Assembly: GCA_946534455.1 (NCBI GenBank)
Contig: CAMNCR010000150.1
Span: forward strand, 1 to 10,687
Length of the DNA stretch: 10,687 nt
Direction: 5' to 3'
Origin: an uncultured Clostridia bacterium
GTDB taxonomy: Bacteria; Bacillota; Clostridia; Christensenellales; Aristaeellaceae
Position 1 is the stretch's first letter. Each line of letters begins with the position of its first letter. Below are positions 1 to 6,310 of this stretch, one piece after another. The notes under the pieces were generated by a model. The model made no database searches. It saw nothing but the letters and a program-made list of their open reading frames with translations, and had not been told where the DNA came from. The position numbers were made by a program, and so were the translations under genes.

Positions 1-98
1 CAGCTACAAAAAACAGAAAGGAGAAACCTCCTGTTTCGGACTATTCCCGGAGGATCGTGCTACCGGATCGGCGGGTTCAACTCCCGCCCAGCTCACCA
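1..98 (+). ncRNA. ssrA: 3' end of a transfer-messenger RNA (tmRNA), partial
   Basis: tmRNA rescues stalled ribosomes with a tRNA-like end and a short tag reading frame. Positions 71-87 form a canonical T-arm: stem GCGGG/CCCGC and loop TTCAACT. An acceptor strand (88-94, CCAGCTC), discriminator A95 and encoded CCA (96-98) follow. The 18 bases at 71-88 match my recollection of the E. coli ssrA 3' end, and GTTTCGGAC at 33-41 resembles the 3' strand of tmRNA helix P2. No strand pairing with the acceptor (G-R-G-Y-T-G-G) occurs in 1-60, so the 5' half lies outside the window, as expected for a long tmRNA and not for a tRNA. A hairpin with stems 11-15/32-36 and 20-23/28-31 could be part of a pseudoknot. 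Oddly, 29 bases (42-70) separate the P2-like strand from the T-arm. It could instead be an attachment-site remnant or a tRNA 3' end. The recalled match is not a search result. Confidence 0.6.
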
Positions 99-131
99 GC
101 CGGCCTGGACAACCGGCAGTTTTCCCCTTTT
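99..131 (+). terminator. Rho-independent terminator-like hairpin directly after the tmRNA end
   Basis: GCCGG (99-103) pairs with CCGGC (113-117) around a nine-base loop. A pyrimidine tract with two T-runs (TTTT, CCCC, TTTT; 120-131) follows. It abuts the CCA end at 98, which suits an intrinsic terminator for ssrA. The tract is interrupted by C residues, so strength is uncertain. Confidence 0.5.
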
Positions 132-406
132 CTTCAATAAGTGCCCGCGGAGGGACGGCCTCCGGGATCCGGGGATGGGTTCCCGGTATCCGGGCTTGTA
201 ATGGGTATTAACATATCGCGCACGGACGCGGCGCGGAACCAGACGGGGCAAGGGTCCAAGCGTTGGCAACATCATCAGAAAAATGATGACGGTGATCAAT
301 GTGAAGGGGGCCTGGGGGAAACAGGGAGAAACAGCAGAACGGAGAGAGACCGATAGATTCCCTGTTGCCCCCAGCTCAGAGGAGACTGCAGAAAGGAGGG
401 ACCTGC
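132..406 (+). other. Gene-free, hairpin-rich leader upstream of the HUH endonuclease
   Basis: I see no supported gene here. There is a series of inverted repeats: CGGAGG/CCTCCG (148-153/159-164, loop of five); immediately next to it a nine-pair stem with one bulged T (165-173/182-191, loop of eight); TAAT/ATTA (199-202/207-210); CGCGC/GCGCG (217-221/231-235); and CATCAT/ATGATG (270-275/283-288). A strong ribosome binding site (AAAGGAGG, 392-399) ends the region. It could be an untranslated leader, a phage attachment arm or a replication origin for the neighbouring Rep-like protein. Nothing in the sequence decides between these. Confidence 0.4.
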
Positions 407-1279
407 ATGGCGTGGGAATACGCGGACCTGTTTGATGCGGAGATGGAACCGGCTGACATAGAGGGGCAGGTTTCCTTCTGGCAGGATGAGGCCAGCACTC
501 TCCATGTCGGTCAGATGGGATACCGACGGAGGATCACAAAGGCGGGACCCAGGCTGGAGGCGGAAATCTATCCGGCCTTCGGAAAAGAGGAACGGGGGCG
601 GCTGCGGGAAGCAAAACGGAATCAGACGCCCATGAAGCAGCAGCGTCTGAACGAACAGCGGGCAAAGCATCAGCTGATCCTCCTGATCGAGACGAACTTC
701 TCGAAGGATGACTATCACCTGACCCTGACCTATGGCGGCGCAACGCCGGATCTGGCCAGATGCAAAAAGGACGTCAAGAATTTCTTTGACCGGGTGAAGC
801 GAAAGAGAGAGAAGCGTGGCCTGGGTGAGCTGAAATATATATACGCTATTGGCCACGATTCAGGGGCACGGCTGCATGTGCATGTGATCATCAACGGCGG
901 GATAGAGCCGAAGGAGTTGCAGGAGATCTGGGGCAAGGGCCGAACGCGGGCGGACGCGCTGCAGCCGAACGAGTACGGACTGCAGGGCCTGGCCAATTAC
1001 CTTTTCCGGCAAAACGCCGGGAAGAAATCGGCGGGGCAGCTTCCAGGGAAGAAGACATGGATTCCGAGCCAGAACCTGAAAAGGCCGAAGACGAGGAGAC
1101 GGGACTGCAAGTGTTCCAATGCCAGGGTGCGCAGGATCGCCGGGGACATCCAGAACGAGGCCAAGGAAATCATGGAGCGGCTGTATCCGGGTTATACCTT
1201 TGTTGAGTGCAAGGTCACGCACAGCGACATTGTGGACGGTGTTTATATCCGGTGCCTGATGAGAAGATGGGAGGGATGA
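407..1279 (+). CDS. HUH-type rolling-circle replication initiator-like endonuclease
   Basis: A 290-residue protein with the signature of HUH (Rep/relaxase-type) endonucleases, which nick single-stranded DNA and form a 5'-phosphotyrosine link. Motif 1 is HLTLTY (104-109). The metal-binding His-hydrophobic-His motif lies in LHVHVIIN (156-163, H157 and H159). A motif-3 region at about 190-202 contains Y190 and Y198; Y198 in LANYLFRQ is the likelier catalytic tyrosine, although the following lysine usual in relatives is R/Q here. The rest of the family match is by overall resemblance to phage rolling-circle replication-associated proteins (ORF2/G2P-like). No helicase domain is visible. The start at 407 is chosen for AAAGGAGG at 392-399; an in-frame ATG at 365 lacks a good site. 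The next gene starts five bases after the stop, implying one operon. It probably acts in phage DNA replication or processing; the true substrate is unknown. Confidence 0.75.
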   Translation: MAWEYADLFDAEMEPADIEGQVSFWQDEASTLHVGQMGYRRRITKAGPRLEAEIYPAFGKEERGRLREAKRNQTPMKQQRLNEQRAKHQLILLIETNFSKDDYHLTLTYGGATPDLARCKKDVKNFFDRVKRKREKRGLGELKYIYAIGHDSGARLHVHVIINGGIEPKELQEIWGKGRTRADALQPNEYGLQGLANYLFRQNAGKKSAGQLPGKKTWIPSQNLKRPKTRRRDCKCSNARVRRIAGDIQNEAKEIMERLYPGYTFVECKVTHSDIVDGVYIRCLMRRWEG

Positions 1280-1283
1280 CGGA

Positions 1284-1709
1284 ATGGTGGACTTCGGAAG
1301 GCTGCGGCAGCTGATCAGATTGGAGGAGCGTCTGAGCTGGGCGATAGAGCGCGAAGAGGCAAAGGCAACGAAACGGACGTCAACAATCGGCGGGATCGGC
1401 GGCGGAGGCGGCCGGGGCAACAGGTCCAGAGTTGAAGAAGGCGCCATTGAGCTTGCCATACTCAGAGATGAGCATCACCAGATCGAAACGGAGCTGGAGG
1501 AACAGCGCAGGGAACTGAAGCCACAGCTGAGAGCGTTGAGCGAGGTGGGAAAAACATTCATGACCATGCGCTATATCAAGGGCTTGGACTGTAAAAAGAT
1601 CGCTATCGCAATGAACTATTCAGAGACGCATGTGTTTCATGTCGTGAAGGAAAGCGAGCAGAAAATCAACAGCCGGCAGGCGCAAAAAGAAGGCAGAAAA
1701 AGGCAGTAA
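1284..1709 (+). CDS. ArpU/DUF1492-like phage late transcription regulator (sigma region 4-like)
   Basis: A 141-residue protein with an N-terminal helical part (1-30), a glycine-rich linker (about 35-46), a central coiled-coil-prone helix (50-85) and a C-terminal helix-turn-helix resembling sigma-70 region 4 (about 88-127, with the RYIKG and NYSETHV segments). The glycine-rich insert followed by a sigma4-like end is typical of the DUF1492/ArpU regulators found just before HNH and terminase genes in Firmicutes phages. That position suggests it turns on the late operon that follows. GGGAGGG at 1269-1275 sits eight bases before the ATG. The gene is almost joined to the HUH gene upstream. The family name is from recognition by eye; DNA targets are not known. 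Confidence 0.7.
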   Translation: MVDFGRLRQLIRLEERLSWAIEREEAKATKRTSTIGGIGGGGGRGNRSRVEEGAIELAILRDEHHQIETELEEQRRELKPQLRALSEVGKTFMTMRYIKGLDCKKIAIAMNYSETHVFHVVKESEQKINSRQAQKEGRKRQ

Positions 1710-1753
1710 TTTTGTGATAAAATGTTACTGTGGAGCTGCAGGGAGAAGCAGAG

Positions 1754-2068
1754 ATGAACAAGGATCCGGTCGTGGAACAGTTTTACACGTCATGGCGTTG
1801 GAGACAGTGCAGGACGGCCTTCGCGAAATCAAAGGGGAATCTGTGTGAGCGTTGCCTTTCCCGCGGAATCATTCAGCCGGGGTCGAAGGATCAGCCGTTG
1901 GAAACGCATCACAGGATCCCACTGACGGCGGACAATGTGAAGGATCCGGCGGTGAGTCTGAACTGGGCAAACCTTGAATTGCTGTGCAAGAAGTGCCACG
2001 ACGAAGAAAGACCGAAGGCGGAGAAACGCTGGCGGGTGGATGACGCCGGGCACGTGACACCCAGATAG
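1754..2068 (+). CDS. HNH endonuclease of the packaging module
   Basis: A 104-residue HNH nuclease. It has a first zinc-type pair C31-x-x-C34, then the THH motif (51-53) as the first HNH element, N73 in the middle, and C78-x-x-C81-H82 near the end. This is the ββα-metal layout of small phage HNH proteins. Such enzymes next to terminase genes assist the terminase in cutting genome concatemers at cos (known for HK97 gp74-type systems). The start is placed at ATG 1754 because GGGAG (1741-1745) is correctly spaced. A GTG at 1730 would add eight residues but has only weak support. The stop is followed at once by the C-run of the putative cos region, fitting a packaging role. Confidence 0.9.
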   Translation: MNKDPVVEQFYTSWRWRQCRTAFAKSKGNLCERCLSRGIIQPGSKDQPLETHHRIPLTADNVKDPAVSLNWANLELLCKKCHDEERPKAEKRWRVDDAGHVTPR

Positions 2069-2196
2069 CCCCCCCTGGTCAAAGCCGAGCGCCGAGGCCG
2101 GCACAGGGCCTGGGTGGAGGTAGAAAAAGCGCGCCGGTGGCGCAGGGGCCGCGCGGTCGCGGGCGCGCGGCATGATGAAAGGACGGGTCCGGAACT
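2069..2196 (+). other. Putative cos (packaging cut) region, GC-rich inverted repeats
   Basis: This is the only sizeable gap in the late operon. It begins with seven C residues and TGGTC (2069-2080), a type of sequence I associate with the position just after HNH genes in cos phages. A GC block follows with hairpins GCGCC/GGCGC (2131-2135/2139-2143, three-base loop) and CCGCG/CGCGG (2149-2153/2158-2162, four-base loop). Both are enclosed by GCGCGCC/GGCGCGC (2129-2135/2162-2168). The HNH gene upstream and terS downstream fit a cos site. The cut position cannot be read from the sequence. Confidence 0.45.
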
Positions 2197-2218
2197 GTAC
2201 GAAATTGTACGAAAAATC

Positions 2219-2241
2219 GCTGCTAAAATGCAGCATTTTTT
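2219..2241 (+). terminator. Small hairpin with T-run ahead of terS
   Basis: GCTGC (2219-2223) pairs with GCAGC (2230-2234) across a six-base loop, followed by A and six T residues (2236-2241). This has the form of an intrinsic terminator. A longer alternative pairing, AAATCGC/GCGATTT (2214-2220/2253-2259), would enclose it. It may limit read-through from the upstream genes into the late operon, or form part of a regulatory switch. The five-pair stem is short. Confidence 0.4.
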
Positions 2242-2253
2242 ATACTTTTTCGG
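2221..2253 (+). promoter_or_regulatory. Possible activator-dependent late promoter for the terminase operon
   Basis: TATACT (2241-2246) is a good -10 match. TGCTAAAAT (2221-2229) is an alternative extended -10. Neither has a proper -35 at the usual spacing, as expected for a promoter needing an activator. If TATACT is used, a start near 2253 would put the two phased GTACGAA copies at about -53 and -43, a usual activator position. This is inference only. Confidence 0.3.
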
Positions 2254-2277
2254 CGATTTGTACGAAGGAGGCCGAAT

Positions 2278-2694
2278 ATGAGCGAAGCCGAGAACCTTCT
2301 CAGTGAGAAGCAGAAACCGGCTCCGAAGAAGCGGGCGAAAGCGAAGAAACCGAACGAGAAACTGACGCCGGCGTCGCTGTACAAAAAGATGCTGGCCTTC
2401 GGGAAGATCTACCAGGTCGAGCATGAACAGGATTTCCTGGAAGCTGCACGGATTTATTCCGAAGAGGCAGGGCTGATCGATCAGATGCGGGACAGGATCG
2501 AAGAGGACGGTCTGACCGTGGAGAAGACGTACAAAACCGGCAGCACGGAGGTCGCTCATCCTCTCCTTTCAGAGCTGCCGCGGCATGTGGAGAGCGCGAA
2601 CAAATGCCTGGCCACCATCGGGAACATGATCGCGGAGCGAGGCTCAAGGGTCGAAAAAGCAAAGCGGGATCTAGATGCTTTCCGGCTGCACTGA
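2278..2694 (+). CDS. terS: Terminase small subunit, P27 family
   Basis: A 138-residue protein that would recognise the packaging site and hand DNA to the large subunit. The first 30 residues are rich in lysine and proline (basic stretch about 16-28), suited to DNA contact. Helices at about 32-75 follow, then a segment around 78-95 (GLTVEKTYKTG, then HP) and a final helix (100-135), in line with the P27-type small terminases of Firmicutes phages. Its length matches that family. AAGGAGG at 2265-2271 defines the start. It lies between the putative cos region and terL, the normal position. The family call rests on pattern and context, not on a catalytic motif. Confidence 0.8.
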   Translation: MSEAENLLSEKQKPAPKKRAKAKKPNEKLTPASLYKKMLAFGKIYQVEHEQDFLEAARIYSEEAGLIDQMRDRIEEDGLTVEKTYKTGSTEVAHPLLSELPRHVESANKCLATIGNMIAERGSRVEKAKRDLDAFRLH

Positions 2695-2710
2695 GGAAAA
2701 GGCCAAAACG

Positions 2711-4462
2711 ATGACAAAAGCCGTAATCAGGACGGTCGCGGATATGACCGCCGAAAGCGCCATCCTTGGATACTGGAACGAGATCAACAGCGGCGGGGTT
2801 AACGTTGGAAAGTGGATCCGGCTGCTGTATGAAGTCATCCTGCAGGGCCTGGAGGAAAAGCGATGGTTTTACGACAGGCACCTGGCGGAGAACGCGGTGC
2901 GGTTCATCGAGCGGTACTGCCATCACTACAAGGGAAAGCTGGCGCCGCAGCGGATCCGGCTGAGCCTATGGGAACGGGCGGCCATCGAGCTGATTTTCGG
3001 GATCGTAGACGGAGACGGGAAAAGACAGTTCACGGAAGTGTTCTGGCTGATCGGACGGAAGATGGGAAAGACGCTGCTGGCCGCCGCGATCGCGTGCTAC
3101 ATGGCATATGCGGCAGGAGAGTTCGGCAGCGAGGTCTATTTTCTGGCGCCGAAGCTAGACCAGAGCGACCTTTGTTATTCCGCGCTGGAATTCGACGTCC
3201 ACGCAGAGCCGGAACTGGACGCCATTACAAAAAGCACGAAATATCGCGGGCTGATGATCCAGGAAACGAACACGATGATCAGGAAGCTGGCATTCACGAG
3301 CAAAAAGAGCGACGGATACAACCCGATGTTCTATTGTGCGGACGAGGTGGCAGCGTGGCCGGGAGTGGCGGGCCTGCGGCAGTGGGAAGTCATGGTTTCC
3401 GGTACCGGTGCACGGGAGGAGCCGCTGGGCATGGGGATCTCCTCAGGCGGATATGAGAACGACGGTCTTTTCGATGAGCTGATGAAGCGCGGAACCGGAT
3501 TCCTGATGGGGAACTCAGGGGAGCAGCACATTCTGCCGCTGCTCTACATGATCGACGATATCGAAAAGTGGGACGACCTGGAAGAACTCGAAAAAAGCCT
3601 GCCGGGCATGGGCGAGAGCGTGACCAGGAAGTTCATCCAGGATCAGATCACGATCGCCCATGAGAGCATCAGCAAAGAGATCGAGTTTAAGACGAAATAC
3701 TGCAACCTGAAGCAGAATCTGTCCACGGCATGGCTGCGGGCGGAGGACATCAACAAGGCATTCGGATGGCGGAAGCCGATGGAGGAGCTGAAGGGGAAAT
3801 ATGTCGTCGGCGGAATCGACCTTTCCCAGGTGATCGACCTGACCGCTGCCGGGTTTATCTGCGAGATCGACGGGATCCTGTGGACGAAGGCGCATTTCTG
3901 GCTGCCGAAGAACCGGCTGGAGGCGGCCATGAAGCGGGACGGGGTGCCGTATGATATCTATATCCGAAAGGGATTCCTGAGCCTCAGCGGAGAGGAACAT
4001 GTGGACTATACGGACGTGCTGTGCTGGTTCATGGAACTGGTGAAGAAATACAAGATTTTCCCGCTGATGGTCGGGTACGACAGATGGTCGGCCATGGAAC
4101 TGATCCAGGCAATGACTGCGAAGCATTTCAAGTGTGACAGCGTAACGCAGGGGTTCAACCTTTCCAACGTGGCGGACACATTTGAGAGTCTGCTGCGGGA
4201 GGGAAAGATCCGGGACATGGACGACAACGACCTGCTGAAAATACACATGGCAGATGCCGCCATGAAAATGGAATCCGCGGCGGAGAAGGCGCATCCGCGG
4301 AAGATGCTGGTCAAGATCAGCAGCAAGGCCCACGTGGACGGGACGGTGATGCTGCTGGACGCGATGGCCATGCGGGTGTTCAAGTGGGACGAGCTGGGAA
4401 GCAGACTGAAAAACGAGAGGCGGAGCCGGAGAACAGCGGAAGAGAAGGCGCCGGAGGAGTGA
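2711..4462 (+). CDS. terL: Terminase large subunit (packaging ATPase and nuclease)
   Basis: A 583-residue motor that pumps DNA into the prohead and cuts it. The N-terminal ATPase has a variant Walker A, GRKMGKT (115-121), and a Walker B ending ADE (D211, E212). The C-terminal RNase H-like nuclease shows D370 in GGIDLS, D457 in GYDRW and D543 in HVDG as likely metal ligands. Length and order match the Terminase_1 group found with P27 small subunits. The start at 2711 is chosen because AAGG (2699-2702) is eight bases upstream. An in-frame ATG at 2675, inside terS, would add 12 residues but has no clear ribosome site. No motif is broken. The stop is seven bases before the portal gene. Confidence 0.95.
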   Translation: MTKAVIRTVADMTAESAILGYWNEINSGGVNVGKWIRLLYEVILQGLEEKRWFYDRHLAENAVRFIERYCHHYKGKLAPQRIRLSLWERAAIELIFGIVDGDGKRQFTEVFWLIGRKMGKTLLAAAIACYMAYAAGEFGSEVYFLAPKLDQSDLCYSALEFDVHAEPELDAITKSTKYRGLMIQETNTMIRKLAFTSKKSDGYNPMFYCADEVAAWPGVAGLRQWEVMVSGTGAREEPLGMGISSGGYENDGLFDELMKRGTGFLMGNSGEQHILPLLYMIDDIEKWDDLEELEKSLPGMGESVTRKFIQDQITIAHESISKEIEFKTKYCNLKQNLSTAWLRAEDINKAFGWRKPMEELKGKYVVGGIDLSQVIDLTAAGFICEIDGILWTKAHFWLPKNRLEAAMKRDGVPYDIYIRKGFLSLSGEEHVDYTDVLCWFMELVKKYKIFPLMVGYDRWSAMELIQAMTAKHFKCDSVTQGFNLSNVADTFESLLREGKIRDMDDNDLLKIHMADAAMKMESAAEKAHPRKMLVKISSKAHVDGTVMLLDAMAMRVFKWDELGSRLKNERRSRRTAEEKAPEE

Positions 4463-4469
4463 TTGAAAG

Positions 4470-5684
4470 ATGGGCATGCTTGAAAAGATCTTCGGCAGGA
4501 AGGAACAGCCGGCGGCGCTGAAAAACGCGCAGATCTTCAAAATGCTGGAGGGCTATACGCCGGTATGGACGACCTGGAACGGATCGATCTACGAGAGCGA
4601 ACTGATCCGGGCGGCGCTGGACGCATGGGGACGACACGTCGGGAAACTGAAGCCGAACCTGAAGGGCAGCGCTGAAAAGGAGCTGCAGAACCGGCTGAAG
4701 GTGAAGCCGAACGCGTTCAACGAGTGGAGCCAGTTTCTGTATCAGACGGCGACAGTGCTGGGAGTGAGGAACAATGCATTTATCGTCAAAACCCGAAACG
4801 AAGACGGTTCGCCGAACGGCATTATCAACATCGTGCCGGACAGCTGGGAGCTGGTGGAATACGCAGGAGAGCCGTGGATCCGGTTTTTCCTTCCGGAAGG
4901 GAAACGGCGGGCGGAGCGACTGGTGGAAACAGGAGTCATGACGCGATTTCAGAGCAAGAGCGAGCTGTTTGGGGAAAGCAACGAGGCCATGAAACCGGTG
5001 CTGGATATGATCTCCATCGAGCGCCAGGGGATCAAAGAGGGAATCAAGAACGGAAACAGCTACCGGTTCTGGGCAAAGAGCGACAACTGGGCATCGGATG
5101 ACGACCTGGGCGAAGAAATGCAGCGGTTCAACAAGTTCACATTCGGCAACCGAAAAACCGCCGGAGGCGTGCTGATCTTCCCAAACACCTACGACGATAT
5201 CCACGAGATGAAGACCAGCGGGTACACCGTCGACAAGGAACAGCAGGAGATCATCAAGGCGAACGTTTACGACTATTTCGGCGTGAATGAGGATATCATC
5301 CAGAACAAAGCCTTCGGCGACGCATGGCTGGCGTTTTATGAGGGCTTCGTGGAGTGGTTCGCGATCCAGCTCGGCGAGGTGATCAGCGGGATGCTGTTCA
5401 CGGACCGGGAGCGAGTGGGGTACGGGAACGAGGTGTTTTTCAGCAGCAACAGGCTGCAGTATATGTCGAACGCGGACAAGCTGAACGCGGTGAACGGTCT
5501 GAGCGACCGGGGCATGATTACACGGAATGAGGGACGCGAGATCCTGAACATGCCGCCGCTGCCGGAGCCATACGGATCGCAGATTCCGGCCAGAGGCGAA
5601 TATTACGATGTGACGAACCCGCCGGCGAAAAAGACGGGAGACGGTCAGAACGGAGGGAAAGACAATGCCGGTAAAGACAAATGA
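4470..5684 (+). CDS. HK97-family portal protein
   Basis: A 404-residue protein of the length usual for HK97-type portals, which form the twelve-part ring at the capsid vertex through which DNA enters and leaves. Recognisable features are the KPNAFNEWSQF segment (about 79-89) followed by a hydrophobic helix, and the C-terminal SDRGMITRNEGREILNMPPL region (about 345-364) with a downstream proline-rich end. Both are common in Phage_portal proteins. GGAGGAG (4453-4459) overlaps the end of terL and lies ten bases before ATG 4470. The last 20 bases overlap the protease gene, so the two are probably translationally coupled. Confidence 0.95.
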   Translation: MGMLEKIFGRKEQPAALKNAQIFKMLEGYTPVWTTWNGSIYESELIRAALDAWGRHVGKLKPNLKGSAEKELQNRLKVKPNAFNEWSQFLYQTATVLGVRNNAFIVKTRNEDGSPNGIINIVPDSWELVEYAGEPWIRFFLPEGKRRAERLVETGVMTRFQSKSELFGESNEAMKPVLDMISIERQGIKEGIKNGNSYRFWAKSDNWASDDDLGEEMQRFNKFTFGNRKTAGGVLIFPNTYDDIHEMKTSGYTVDKEQQEIIKANVYDYFGVNEDIIQNKAFGDAWLAFYEGFVEWFAIQLGEVISGMLFTDRERVGYGNEVFFSSNRLQYMSNADKLNAVNGLSDRGMITRNEGREILNMPPLPEPYGSQIPARGEYYDVTNPPAKKTGDGQNGGKDNAGKDK

Positions 5685-6297
5685 GCGGGAGTACCGGGAG
5701 ATCCAGCTGAGAGCGATTGAGATCCGAGAGACGCAGGACGGAAAAAAGACCGTGGAAGGGTATGCCACGACCTTCAACGAGGAATACAAGCTGTGGGGCG
5801 ACGCGCAGTACCAGGTGCTTGAAATGGTGGACGGGAGAGCCTTTGACAACTGCGACATGAGCGATGTGATCATGCAGTATGACCACGAGGGCCGGGTTTT
5901 CGCAAGAACGGGCAACGGGACGCTGAAGCTGGAAGCAGACGAGCACGGTCTGAAGATCATAGCCGACCTGGGCGGGACGGAGCTGGGCCGGCAGCTGTAT
6001 GAGGAAATCAAAGGCGGGTACACGAACAAAATGAGCTTCGGATTCAGGGTAAGGACCCAGGAGCGGACCGTGGAAGAGGACAAGGTTACAGGGAACGTAA
6101 CCGTGCACCGGAAGATCACCGCCATCGAAAAACTATATGACGTTTCTGCCGTGTCGCTGCCTGCCAACGACGCGACTGAAATATCCGCACGGAACATCAG
6201 CGAGGGAGTCATCGCTGATGTTAAGCAGGAGCAGCTTGCCATCGAGGCACGGCGGAGGGAAAAACAAAAGATTGCCATTTTGGCAGAACTGATTTAA
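5665..6297 (+). CDS. HK97-family prohead protease (peptidase S78)
   Basis: A 210-residue maturation protease that trims the capsid delta domain after assembly. The likely catalytic histidine is H74 in QYDHEGR and the serine is S124 in KMSFGF, both in the expected order and spacing for S78 enzymes. The segment IEKLYDVSAVSLPAND (154-169) is the usual final conserved block, with an acidic residue that could complete the triad. The C-terminal tail (180-205) is charged and helical and may be removed by self-cleavage. GGAGGG at 5652-5657 supports the start inside the portal gene. It lies directly before the capsid gene, as in most HK97-like phages. Confidence 0.95.
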   Translation: MPVKTNEREYREIQLRAIEIRETQDGKKTVEGYATTFNEEYKLWGDAQYQVLEMVDGRAFDNCDMSDVIMQYDHEGRVFARTGNGTLKLEADEHGLKIIADLGGTELGRQLYEEIKGGYTNKMSFGFRVRTQERTVEEDKVTGNVTVHRKITAIEKLYDVSAVSLPANDATEISARNISEGVIADVKQEQLAIEARRREKQKIAILAELI

Positions 6298-6310
6298 GGA
6301 GGATAAGAGC

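Larger units (their letters stand above)
2197..2266 (+). repeat. Three direct GTACGAA repeats before terS
   Basis: GTACGAA occurs at 2197-2203, 2207-2213 and 2260-2266. The first two start exactly ten bases apart, one helical turn. The third runs into the terS ribosome binding site (AAGGAGG, 2265-2271). Phased repeats beside a terminase gene could be binding sites for the small terminase (cosB-like) or for the late activator encoded at 1284. Confidence 0.6.

Noticed and set aside
1..98. Complete tRNA gene with a long variable arm
   Set aside because: No 5' acceptor strand and no anticodon loop with the invariant T33 could be found; the best anticodon-like stem (35-39/47-51) has loop ACTATTC. 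A tmRNA end fits better.
141..356. Possible 71-codon gene in the left leader
   Set aside because: No ribosome binding site, glycine/arginine/asparagine-rich low-quality sequence, and it covers the hairpin cluster.
87..377. CCCAGCTCA occurring at 87-95 and 369-377 as a possible attachment duplication
   Set aside because: Only nine bases, with no similarity around it; chance is enough to explain it.
365..406. Longer N terminus for the HUH protein
   Set aside because: The ATG at 407 has an ideal AAAGGAGG; the added 14 residues contain no domain element.
1317..1430. Glycine-rich stretch in the late regulator as a novel insertion
   Set aside because: A glycine-rich segment ahead of the helical core is, as I recall, normal for DUF1492-type regulators.
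1715..1724. TGATAAAATG as an extended -10 promoter before the HNH gene
   Set aside because: No -35 element or activator repeats; the genes on both sides fit read-through transcription.
4380..6278. Very long open frame on the minus strand (632 codons)
   Set aside because: It lies antisense to the portal and protease genes, which have clear motifs and ribosome sites. In GC-rich coding DNA, stop-free antisense frames are common. No family features seen.
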